In this document: one piece after another, positions 33,484 to 40,527 of the stretch
Position numbering within the stretch: position 1 is the stretch's first letter
Layout: each line of letters begins with the position of its first letter
Origin: Verrucomicrobiota bacterium
GTDB taxonomy: Bacteria; Verrucomicrobiota; Verrucomicrobiia; Limisphaerales; JACDHS01
DNA: 44,448 nucleotides
NCBI GenBank assembly: GCA_013820875.1
Contig: JACDHS010000028.1
Span: forward strand, 1 to 44,448
Reading direction: 5' to 3'
The notes under the pieces: model-generated
The model's input: the letters and a program-made list of their open reading frames with translations, nothing else
What the model was told of the DNA's origin: nothing
The model's database searches: none
Translations under genes and position numbers: made by a program

Positions 33484-34251
33484 TCAAGGTTCTTGAGAGT
33501 TGGTGTCGTCTGCCGGATCGTTCTGTTGCACGCCGCTGTCGTCCAGTTGAAGCGGTTCCTGCAATGGCTTTTCATCTTCCTCTTTTTCAACGTCCGGTTG
33601 TGCTCCTGCCGGTTCCTGCAATTCAGGAATGCTGGCGGTGCGGTTCTCCTGTAGCAATTCGGCTATGCGCAAGTGCTCACGTAATGTGGGAACCATTTCT
33701 GAAGCGAAGGAACGAATGGCGGGATCTTCGCCTTCACGCGCTTGTTTTTCATATTCGCGAATATCTTTCTTGTGATCTTCGATCGCATGCTTGATGAAAG
33801 CTTTGTCGAATTCTTCACCTGAAAGATTGCCCAAATGCTCGAGGGTCGCCAGGTGTTTTCCTTTCAACTCCTCTGAGACAGTGATTCCTTTTTTTTTAGC
33901 GATTTTTATCAGTTTGTCATTCGCCTCCTGATGATCTTTGGCCAGCTTGTCACCGAATTGTTTCACTGAACTGCTTTGCCCTTTTTGCGCAGCGAGTTGG
34001 CCTTTCTTTACCTCAGCCACATTTCCTTGAACCGCATTCTTTACGAATTTCTTTTCGGGGTTGTCGGTTTCCGCTCCGGCGGGTTCATCCACTTGGATTT
34101 CGCTTTGTAATTCAATGCGATTGTCGTCGGTTTGCACCTTGGTTTCTGCTCCGGCGGGTTCATATTGCTTATCTTTGTCCTCGGCGATGAGTGAGCCGAC
34201 CAGGCAGAGCGAAGCCACGAGGGCTGTCACTAATTTCGTTTTGAATTTCAT
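33484..34251 (-). CDS. Exported DUF4142 (ferritin-like helical) protein
   Basis: A 255-residue protein from ATG 34251 with a strong ribosome binding site (AAAGGAG). Residues 1-24 are a signal peptide. The DUF4142 four-helix domain spans about 62-205: KKFVKNAVQGNVAEVKKGQL, GDKLAKDHQEANDKL, and FIKHAIEDHKKDIREYEKQ. The motif EPAGA appears three times, twice in the linker before the domain and once after it, and the tail is acidic and probably disordered. DUF4142 proteins are secreted stress-linked proteins without known enzyme activity. It is probably co-transcribed with the SRPBCC gene. Confidence 0.88.
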   Translation of the reverse strand: MKFKTKLVTALVASLCLVGSLIAEDKDKQYEPAGAETKVQTDDNRIELQSEIQVDEPAGAETDNPEKKFVKNAVQGNVAEVKKGQLAAQKGQSSSVKQFGDKLAKDHQEANDKLIKIAKKKGITVSEELKGKHLATLEHLGNLSGEEFDKAFIKHAIEDHKKDIREYEKQAREGEDPAIRSFASEMVPTLREHLRIAELLQENRTASIPELQEPAGAQPDVEKEEDEKPLQEPLQLDDSGVQQNDPADDTNSQEP

Positions 34252-34384
34252 ATTCTCCTTTGTTGAAGTTTGTTCCGACTGAACCGCGAAAGCGGCACCT
34301 TGCAACCTATTCCCGAAGATCGACCATTCAATCGGGCGGAGAGCGACTTCTCCTTTACGGGAAGTGCTTAACCAGAGGGGGGAG

Positions 34385-34433
34385 TCAAGGTTCGAAGTTT
34401 AAAGTTCAAAGTTGAGATCCCTTTGAACCTTGA
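34385..34433. repeat. AAGTTCAA-type short repeats and inverted pair
   Basis: TCAAGGTTC (34385-34393) pairs with GAACCTTGA (34425-34433); the interior holds degenerate heptads of the AAGTTCA kind. It is low-complexity repeat DNA between the divergent DUF4142 and trpF genes. Confidence 0.6.
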
Positions 34434-34499
34434 ACCTCGTCCAACCCAATATCACGACTGGCATTTCCTGCTGCTCCATGGAAGATTACCGGCTCCTGA

Positions 34500-35123
34500 A
34501 TGGACCCGGTTAAAATCAAAATCTGCGGAATTACAAATATCGAGGACGCGCGCGCTGCCGCAGAGGCGGGTGCAGACGCGCTCGGTTTCATGTTTTTCGA
34601 ACAGAGCCCGCGCAATGTGCAGATCGAAATTGCCGCACAAATTACCAGGAGCGTTTCCCCATTTGTTTTGAAGATCGGCGTCTTTGTAAATCCAACACCC
34701 GACCTGGTGCAGAGCGCGATCGCGCACTGCGACCTGAATCTCCTGCAGTTTCATGGCGAGGAAACGTCCGAGTTCTGCCAGCAATTCGGTATGATGACGA
34801 TGAAGGCGTTTCGCGTGAAGGATGCGGAATCGCTGGACGTTCTTCCCGCGTATCGCACGGACGCTTTTCTGCTGGATAGTTACGTCGCGGGAAAACAGGG
34901 TGGCACAGGTGAAAAATTCAATTGGGATCTCGCCGTTGCGGCAAAACAATTTGGCCGCCCTGTCTTTCTCGCCGGTGGCCTGAATGCGGGCAATGTGCGG
35001 CAGGCCATAGAGCAGGTGCGCCCGTTTGGTATTGATGTCTCCAGCGGCGTCGAATCAGCGCCCGGCAAAAAGGATCATCAGAAGATCCGTGATTTTATTT
35101 CTGCCGCGCGGACTGCGTGTTGA
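34500..35123 (+). CDS. trpF: Phosphoribosylanthranilate isomerase
   Basis: Amadori rearrangement of phosphoribosylanthranilate in tryptophan synthesis. The 207-residue product is a full TIM barrel. The general base is Cys9 in KIKICGIT; the general acid is the Asp of FLLDSYVAG; the phosphate loops are [10 protein letters not shown] and [25 protein letters not shown] is also typical. No other trp gene is in the window, so the pathway genes are dispersed or lie outside it. The 3' end overlaps a nitrite-reductase remnant on the other strand by 29 bases. Confidence 0.96.
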   Translation: MDPVKIKICGITNIEDARAAAEAGADALGFMFFEQSPRNVQIEIAAQITRSVSPFVLKIGVFVNPTPDLVQSAIAHCDLNLLQFHGEETSEFCQQFGMMTMKAFRVKDAESLDVLPAYRTDAFLLDSYVAGKQGGTGEKFNWDLAVAAKQFGRPVFLAGGLNAGNVRQAIEQVRPFGIDVSSGVESAPGKKDHQKIRDFISAARTAC

Positions 35124-35352
35124 CCTTGGTTGCGTCAGGCTTTTTGCGAAGCGCCATTTGACCTTTGCGCGAGAAATTAATGGATTCACCCAGAATTCGA
35201 ACAGCCTCCTGCGGCGCGTGAAAGCCCATTGAATTTTCCGCTTCGATGAAATCGAGGTAGAACTGGGCTTTGCGCTGAAAATCCCGGGGGGCCGCAAGTT
35301 CTTCATCTGTTGCTCCTGCAGATCTCGCCGCTTTGATTTCACCAAATAACAA
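35095..35352 (-). pseudogene. nrfA: C-terminal remnant of ammonia-forming cytochrome c nitrite reductase
   Basis: About 85 codons end at 35095. The segment [20 protein letters not shown] followed by [11 protein letters not shown] matches the C-terminus of NrfA/cytochrome c552, where this His is a heme ligand. No CXXCH heme site and no signal peptide remain, and the only start is a TTG at 35352 in the middle of the family sequence. So it is a 5'-truncated relic, unless a short protein has been domesticated. The intact enzyme would reduce nitrite to ammonia in the periplasm. The rest of the gene is not in the window. Confidence 0.65.
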
Positions 35353-35459
35353 CCTAACGCGAGTTTTGAGAATGGAAAGGGTTCGGGGTGCGCAATATTC
35401 GTGGTGGCTATGACAAAATTTGTGGAGCGGTTCGGAGACGATAAAACGATGGTTAGCGC

Positions 35460-35717
35460 ATGAAACTCAGGAACACACTGCTCGTAATTTCTTTGATCGG
35501 CTTTGCGGTCGGATTCAGTGACATTCAGGACAACATGCTGTTCTGGTTGGGTCGTCCGATTGGAGCTATCTTCGCCATTGTTTATTTCCTCTTTGTTTTT
35601 CTTGAAAAGCCGTTTGCCGGCTATGACGCAGAGCAACTTCGGCCAGTATCCAATGCCCCTGCGAAAACTTCCCACAAGGAGAAACGGAATCCAGCACTCA
35701 CCGGGGCTCTCTCATAA
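35460..35717 (+). CDS. Small membrane protein, 85 residues
   Basis: Two hydrophobic segments (about 5-20 and 28-50) are followed by a polar tail. It has no recognised family. It begins with ATG 35460 and is followed by a terminator-like hairpin, which supports a real transcript. The gap before it is only the space upstream of the nrfA remnant. Confidence 0.5.
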   Translation: MKLRNTLLVISLIGFAVGFSDIQDNMLFWLGRPIGAIFAIVYFLFVFLEKPFAGYDAEQLRPVSNAPAKTSHKEKRNPALTGALS

Positions 35718-35739
35718 AGCCAGGCTGGAACTACGGGCA

Positions 35740-35767
35740 AGGCGTCTCACAAAGGCGCCTTTTTTTA
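35740..35767 (+). terminator. Terminator after the small membrane gene
   Basis: AGGCG (35740-35744) pairs with CGCCT (35756-35760) and an eight-base T run follows. The stem is short but the T tract is strong. Confidence 0.65.
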
Positions 35768-35770
35768 TGC

Positions 35771-35952
35771 TCAGGCCATATTCAGCCGAGGATGAAGATT
35801 TCTCTCGGGTGGAGTGATGGAGTGATGGAGTGCTGGAGTGGTGGAGTGGTGGAGTGGTGGAGTGGTGGAGTGGTGGAGTGATGCTGTTCCAATACTCCAA
35901 TACTCCACCCCCCCCCTTCAGGCCATGCCCCGCCCGTGATGAAGATTTCTCT
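35771..35952. repeat. 35-bp direct repeats flanking an octamer array
   Basis: Two 35-bp copies lie at 35771-35805 and 35918-35952 (147 bp apart), sharing TCAGGCCAT at the start and GATGAAGATTTCTCT at the end. Between them is an array of nine TGGAGTGN octamers (35810-35881), then inverted copies of the same word (ACTCCA at about 35895-35908) and a C run. The layout looks like an insertion or a duplicated segment with internal expansion. Confidence 0.9.
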
Positions 35953-36001
35953 TAGCGGCGAATCAGGAGGAAGACATTTCAACTCCCAGTAGGGTACGGG
36001 T

Positions 36002-36247
36002 ATGAAAACAAATTTGAAAAAACTATGCGGCGCATTGGTGTGCAGCACTGCTCTGCTGGCCTCCAGTGCTTTTGCTCAAACCTATGAAACCGACATGGCG
36101 CGTCCCGGAGTGCAAATGACTGAACCGGCGGGAGCCGATAGGGCATTAGGTTGGTCGTGGCTCGGGTTGCTTGGTCTCCTGGGGCTCTTCGGTTTGAAGA
36201 AACCGGCCCGCCATGAGAATGAGTATCGGGCGCCGAAGACCGCTTAA
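36002..36247 (+). CDS. Small exported protein with C-terminal membrane anchor
   Basis: An 81-residue protein with a signal peptide (1-25, ending AFAQ), a short extracytoplasmic stretch holding TEPAGADRA, and a C-terminal WSWLGLLGLLGLFGLKK helix with a basic end. This is the WGxxG/sorting-signal-like architecture common in Verrucomicrobia. The EPAGA word is shared with the DUF4142 protein. The function is unknown; it may be a membrane-anchored stress protein. Confidence 0.7.
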   Translation: MKTNLKKLCGALVCSTALLASSAFAQTYETDMARPGVQMTEPAGADRALGWSWLGLLGLLGLFGLKKPARHENEYRAPKTA

Positions 36248-36255
36248 CGGTTCTT

Positions 36256-36285
36256 GAGCAGCGGATGGGTTCACATTCGCTGCTC
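36256..36285. terminator. Hairpin between convergent genes
   Basis: GAGCAGCG (36256-36263) pairs perfectly with CGCTGCTC (36278-36285), between the small anchored protein and the convergent antiporter. There is no good T run on either side, so it may be a weak or Rho-assisted terminator. Confidence 0.45.
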
Positions 36286-36296
36286 TTCGCCCTAGG

Positions 36297-37292
36297 TTAT
36301 GCTTTGCACAAAGTGATGATCGTCAAGAGAGCAAGATAGCTCGCGTAGAGCGCCACGAGGAGCACTCCTTCCTTGCGGGTCACCCGGCGATCCGTCAACA
36401 ACACCCAGAGGAGCACAGCCATAATCACGAGCATCGCGGGAAAATTAAAAACCTGCGTCAGACGATCGAGCTTCACATCCTGCACCACCGCCGCAACGCC
36501 AACGACCAGGGTCAGGTTGGCGATGTTTGCGCCCAATACATTCCCAACCGCCAGATCGGATACCGACTTGCGAGAGGAAGTGATGGCTGTGACCAGTTCC
36601 GGCAGGGACGTTCCCAGAGCCACAATCGTCAGCCCCACAATGATCGGTGGAATTCCCAGGCGAACGGACAACCCGATCGCGCCACTCACGAGAATCTTGC
36701 TGCCGAATACGACGATAACCGCTCCTATAATAAATTGAACGACGCTGCCCGGCTTGGTTTGCAACCAGGCGAAACGCGTCCCGCCCACATCTTCTTCGAT
36801 GGCTGTTGCCTCCTGCAGGTTTTCCGGTGTGCGATAACGCCAATGCCGCCAGAAATCCCAAATGAAATAAGTGGCGCCTCCCAGCATCAACAAAACCCCA
36901 TGCGTGCGGGACAATGACAAATTCCAGGTCATCACAAATAACAGCGCCCCGGCGCCAAACATTACCAGCAGAGGCGCCTTCAACACTTTGACATGCACAT
37001 CCACATGTTTGATCATGGCGGTCACTCCGAGGATCAGCCCGATGTTGCAGATGACAGACCCAACCGCATTTCCGACCGCCAGGTCGGAAGCGCCTTCAAG
37101 TCCGGAAATGACTGAGACAACCAACTCCGGCGTCGTGGTCGCGAGACTGACCAGGGTCGAACCGATGACTACCCGCGGCATTCGGAGGAATTCCGCCAAC
37201 CGCACTGCAGCGCCAACAAAAAGGTCGCCGCCTTTTACAATGAGCAAAAGGCCGGCGACCAACAACGTCACTTCTGTCCAGAAGCTGTTCAC
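36297..37292 (-). CDS. Calcium/sodium antiporter (CaCA family, YrbG-like)
   Basis: A 331-residue inner-membrane protein with about ten helices in two inverted halves. Each half carries an alpha-repeat: SLATTTPELVVS then GNAVGSVICNIGL, and ALGTSLPELVTA then GNVLGANIANL. The acidic PE residues bind the cation. The family exchanges Na+ for Ca2+ across the cytoplasmic membrane; the actual ion pair here is unproven. The gene is flanked by unrelated genes and has no visible regulator. Confidence 0.93.
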   Translation of the reverse strand: MNSFWTEVTLLVAGLLLIVKGGDLFVGAAVRLAEFLRMPRVVIGSTLVSLATTTPELVVSVISGLEGASDLAVGNAVGSVICNIGLILGVTAMIKHVDVHVKVLKAPLLVMFGAGALLFVMTWNLSLSRTHGVLLMLGGATYFIWDFWRHWRYRTPENLQEATAIEEDVGGTRFAWLQTKPGSVVQFIIGAVIVVFGSKILVSGAIGLSVRLGIPPIIVGLTIVALGTSLPELVTAITSSRKSVSDLAVGNVLGANIANLTLVVGVAAVVQDVKLDRLTQVFNFPAMLVIMAVLLWVLLTDRRVTRKEGVLLVALYASYLALLTIITLCKA

Positions 37293-37416
37293 TCCACTTT
37301 ATAAACCGCAATTGAACTAGCCGCGAATGAAACCAAAAATTTCAATCATTTTCCTTTAACCGGGTTTTGCGCTTTCTGCGTTCTTTCGCCGCTAATAACT
37401 GGCCTTCAGAATCACT

Positions 37417-39261
37417 CTATTGCGCCGGTTCAGTCTCCGAGATCACTTCGTCCGGGGTTCTGCCCAGGAGATACGAGACCAAGCCTTCGTCGCGGTTATT
37501 GAACCACGCCTCGGACAAGTCCAGGTGAGCCATCGTCCGGTAATTATCCGCGAGTGGATGGCCGTCATCATCGAACAGGGATGGTGGTGGTTCCGGTTTC
37601 TTTTTCACCGCCACACCGCTCCCGAATTCGTCATCTTCATCCTCCTCCTCACGTTCCCATGGTGCTGGAGGCAACGCCTTCGCCGCAGGGGCGGCAAATT
37701 CTTCCGGCTTAATCTCTGTGCCGTCCTGCTTCTTCAATTCATAGCGATGCAGTCGATCGAGGTATTCCTGTTGCTCCTGCTGGCTCCGCTCGAATTCCGC
37801 GTCATCCTGTTCGCGCTCGAACTGTTCTTCCAATTGTTTCTCCGCCTTGGTCCGTTTCCGCTTGGGTGATTTCAGATTGATCCAAACTGTCGCTGTGTAA
37901 TCCGGTCCGATCTTTGCCAGTGCCGAACGCGTCGCTTCAAGGATTGGAGAAAGCTTGTCCACCACACTGAAAGATTCGATCGTCACCCCGACGCTGCGTT
38001 GTTCGCCGTAGCCTTCGGTCGTTCCCCAATCCCTGCAACCGAGTTGTTTGTTGAGAGCGCGAGCCACAAAACGGGCCACCCATTGCGCTTCACATTTCCG
38101 CAGCCCGAGATCCATCGGACCGCCCTGGGCTGCTTCGATGTTCTTCCGGGAGCGCTCATTGATTTTGAGCATCGGCGCGATTACAACGCGCAAAGGGGGC
38201 AGGGGGGGACGTGCCTTCGGTGCGAGGAACAAATCATCCCACGGCGGCAACCCGGCATTCAGCGCCGCGACCTCCGTATCCACCGGCGGACACCCTTTCA
38301 CCTGCAACTCACGCAATTGCGGTGCTTCCACAAGCGTCGAAAAATCGCGCGGCCTCCCTTTATCAATCCCGAAATTGTGTTTGGTCTCGAACGCCAGGAA
38401 ATAAAGTTTCGGCAAACGGGTCAGAGGCGAAACATCGAGCGGTTCAGCGGCATTGCAGGTGAAGCAGGTCATCTCCTTCAACGCTTGCAACGGAGTGAAG
38501 TCGCGCACCTTGCCAGTCAGCGTCAGGTTGAGCACATGCGGAAATGCTTCGATTCCGTCGAGTCGTTCCACGCCGCCCAACGTCAGGATTTCGCACGCCG
38601 GGAGCTGCGGCAGATCATGCAGATTCCGTGCGGCCAACGGAGTGCATTCCAGGGTCCCCACCTTCACTTTCGGCCAGATCAAGCCGCGCTTGAACGCGAG
38701 CAGGTTTCCTTTGAGAGAAAGTTTCTCAATCTCGGAAAGTTTTTCCAACCCGGCGAGGTCCGGCCAATGCACGGCAAAAGTCAGGCTTAAGTCCGTCAAC
38801 TGGGCGCAGCGCGACAGCGGCGTGTAATCATCACAGATGGTGCCGCCAAACAGCAGTTTGCGGAGGCCGGGCAGATCGGCGAGCGGATTGAGATCCGTCA
38901 CTTCAGAATTGTGCAGGCTGAACGATTCCAGCGCCGGCAAAAAGCGGATCGCCTGGAGATCGCGGATCTGACGCTCGTTATAGCCGGGATACCAATGGAT
39001 ATTTCGCACGCTTGGAAACGCTTCCGCCGCTCGGCGCAGGTTTTCTTCGGTGAAAACCGGCTTGTAAGCAGGGTTCAAATTCCGCTGACGTTGGCGCGCC
39101 ATGATTTCGTCCAGGCTGATATGCGGATCCAGGCCGCGCGCCCGCAAAAAGTTGAACGCTTGTTCAACCACCAGTTCGGTCGTGTAAAGTTCCTCCAACG
39201 TTCTGGAGCTATCCAGCGCCCATCGGACAAATTGTTCAACATCCATAACTAAAGTCTTCAT
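37417..39261 (-). CDS. Leucine-rich-repeat protein with coiled-coil and acidic tail
   Basis: A 614-residue cytoplasmic protein; ATG 39261 (or 39246) is chosen because the frame upstream, open to 39453, is a shadow of repeat DNA. Residues 85-360 are divergent LRRs: LPALESFSLHNSEVTDLNPL, LPGLRKLLFGG, LSEIEKLSLKG and similar. Residues 425-515 form a compact domain, followed by a charged coiled coil (about 515-560), a proline/acid-rich linker, and a short C-terminal helical segment (HLDLSEAWFNN). The function is unknown; such proteins usually mediate protein contacts. Confidence 0.75.
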   Translation of the reverse strand: MKTLVMDVEQFVRWALDSSRTLEELYTTELVVEQAFNFLRARGLDPHISLDEIMARQRQRNLNPAYKPVFTEENLRRAAEAFPSVRNIHWYPGYNERQIRDLQAIRFLPALESFSLHNSEVTDLNPLADLPGLRKLLFGGTICDDYTPLSRCAQLTDLSLTFAVHWPDLAGLEKLSEIEKLSLKGNLLAFKRGLIWPKVKVGTLECTPLAARNLHDLPQLPACEILTLGGVERLDGIEAFPHVLNLTLTGKVRDFTPLQALKEMTCFTCNAAEPLDVSPLTRLPKLYFLAFETKHNFGIDKGRPRDFSTLVEAPQLRELQVKGCPPVDTEVAALNAGLPPWDDLFLAPKARPPLPPLRVVIAPMLKINERSRKNIEAAQGGPMDLGLRKCEAQWVARFVARALNKQLGCRDWGTTEGYGEQRSVGVTIESFSVVDKLSPILEATRSALAKIGPDYTATVWINLKSPKRKRTKAEKQLEEQFEREQDDAEFERSQQEQQEYLDRLHRYELKKQDGTEIKPEEFAAPAAKALPPAPWEREEEDEDDEFGSGVAVKKKPEPPPSLFDDDGHPLADNYRTMAHLDLSEAWFNNRDEGLVSYLLGRTPDEVISETEPAQ

Positions 39262-39421
39262 AAGTTTACCTAAGAGGCAAGCAAAGTAAGGAGTGAAATG
39301 AGTGAATAAAGCGCATCCTTGACACTGCCCGCAAACCGGAGCCCGACTCTGCGAGCCGCAGCAATGTGAGAAGTGACGAACGGACAGAGAGTCCGGGTGT
39401 GGGGGGCGACGAGGAGACGAA

Positions 39422-39547
39422 TTTGGACTGCGGTGGCAAGCGAAGCGCGACACCGCTTTCGGACCCCAATGCGGGGTTTCAATTTCCTGGTGTTCTTAAT
39501 GCGCCCGAAAGCGCTGTCGCCGCTACGCTCTGCCAGCGCAGTCCAAA
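39422..39547. repeat. Long inverted-repeat element
   Basis: The arms 39422-39462 and 39505-39547 are imperfect reverse complements (TTTGGACTGCG outermost, CGCTTTCGG innermost), separated by about 42 bases. It forms one large stem-loop, of the kind interspersed in Verrucomicrobia genomes as non-autonomous elements. Half of such a unit seems to lie at 22457-22495. Confidence 0.75.
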
Positions 39548-39621
39548 ATGCGGGGCGGAAATTCAAGAGTCCAAACCACGATCTGGGCTGGTCCTTCGGA
39601 AAGGCGCATGGCTATTCCATC

Positions 39622-39659
39622 GAAAACAGGCGAGGAACCCTCGGTTCCTCGCTGTTTTC
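39622..39659. repeat. 17-bp hairpin with one bulge
   Basis: GAAAACAGGCGAGGAACC (39622-39639) pairs with GGTTCCTCGCTGTTTTC (39643-39659) apart from one bulged G, with a 3-base loop. No T run follows on either strand. Confidence 0.85.
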
Positions 39660-39670
39660 AGGCGGGAATT

Positions 39671-39793
39671 TACTTTTTCCCGGGCAAGAGTCTTTTTTGG
39701 GCGTCCAAAAATACTTTTTCCCGGGAAAAACTTCCGTCGGAGCGAAAAAAAATGCTTTTTCCCGGCATCGCCTGTTTGTAAACAGCAGATTGT
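39671..39793. repeat. Degenerate 41-bp tandem repeat, three units
   Basis: TACTTTTTCCCGGG recurs at 39671 and 39712, and TGCTTTTTCCCGG at 39753, an exact 41-bp spacing. The second half of each unit is poorly conserved but ends in A-rich tracts in the first two. It is the fourth array in the window with a period near 42 bp. Confidence 0.8.
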
Positions 39794-39926
39794 CAGTGGT
39801 TTGCACGTTAGGGATCGGTTTTCCCGCTATTTTCAGGGGAGTAGCCATGCGATTTCCAAGGCACCCAATCGGATCCCTTATGAGCCTCTTGACTTTTTCA
39901 TCTCTCTGCCGACACTGCGCGGCACT

Positions 39927-40256
39927 ATGGCACATATTTCTGCTGAATTTCGAGGCGTGACTGCGGTCACCAAGGCTAACGTTTATTTCGATGGCAAAGT
40001 CGTCAGTCATACCATCCTTTTTCCCGACGAAAGCAAAAAGACTCTTGGCCTGATTTATCCAGGTAAATTCCATTTTGGCACCGACAAAGCGGAACTCATG
40101 GAAATCGTCGCCGGTGAATGCGCCGTAAAACTCGATGGACAAGACGCGGTGAATACCTACTCCGCAGGACAAACGTTCGATGTGCCTGCCAAATCCGGCT
40201 TCGACATCGAAGTGAAAACCGGCATTTGCGAATACATCTGCTCGTTTATCGGATAG
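39927..40256 (+). CDS. ppnP: Pyrimidine/purine nucleoside phosphorylase (DUF1255)
   Basis: A 109-residue cupin-fold enzyme that phosphorolyses several nucleosides to bases and ribose 1-phosphate. The match to PpnP covers the chain: ANVYFDGKVVSHTI, GLIYPGKFHFGTDKAELMEI, AGECAVKL, then AGQTFDVPAKSGFDIEV and EYICSF at the end. The ATG at 39927 is preferred; the much longer upstream frame crosses repeats. It is slightly longer than the E. coli enzyme at its N-terminus. It stands alone. Confidence 0.92.
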   Translation: MAHISAEFRGVTAVTKANVYFDGKVVSHTILFPDESKKTLGLIYPGKFHFGTDKAELMEIVAGECAVKLDGQDAVNTYSAGQTFDVPAKSGFDIEVKTGICEYICSFIG

Positions 40257-40303
40257 ACGAAGTTGGATTCCGCCAGGGAGGGAACAGCGTGTCCTCTTTC
40301 ATG

Positions 40304-40358
40304 GCAGCCGAGGTGATGAGTCTGTCTTTCTGGAAAAGTCAGAGCCACATGACCTTGG
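40304..40358. repeat. Degenerate long hairpin element
   Basis: TCTGTCTTT (40321-40329) pairs with AAAGTCAGA (40335-40343) with one mismatch, and the flanks (GCCGAGGTGATGAG and CCACATGACCTTGG) are imperfectly complementary. It looks like a decayed interspersed hairpin in the 271-base gap before the DUF2723 gene. Confidence 0.5.
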
Positions 40359-40527
40359 GTTGATGCGTTCAAGGGGCAAAACTATTCCTTCGTGATGTTT
40401 GATTTTTTTTTGGGCACGCTACTTTGAGCACTTATTTTCCGCGGGGCGTCAGAAAGTTTTGATGGACAAAACTAAGCTGACCTTCTTAGTTGCGCCAAAT
40501 TGGCCCTGAGAAACGCGTATAAACCAA

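Larger units (their letters stand above)
39262..39926. other. Repeat-rich gap upstream of ppnP
   Basis: A 665-base gap with no convincing gene. It holds an inverted element (39422-39547), a long hairpin (39622-39659) and a 41-bp array (39671-39793). An open frame runs through from 39366 into ppnP but lacks coding character before 39927. The ppnP promoter should lie at its right end. Confidence 0.6.

Noticed and set aside
35095-35352. Functional small protein of unknown family
   Set aside because: It matches only the C-terminal end of NrfA and its sole start is a TTG inside family sequence, so a remnant is more likely.
39262-39453. N-terminal extension of the LRR protein
   Set aside because: Cys/His/Pro/Ser-rich shadow sequence with no domain; ATG 39261 starts a normal acidic helical N-terminus.
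39366-39926. Long N-terminal extension of PpnP
   Set aside because: The family protein is about 95-110 residues and starts at 39927; the upstream frame crosses an inverted element, a hairpin and a tandem repeat.
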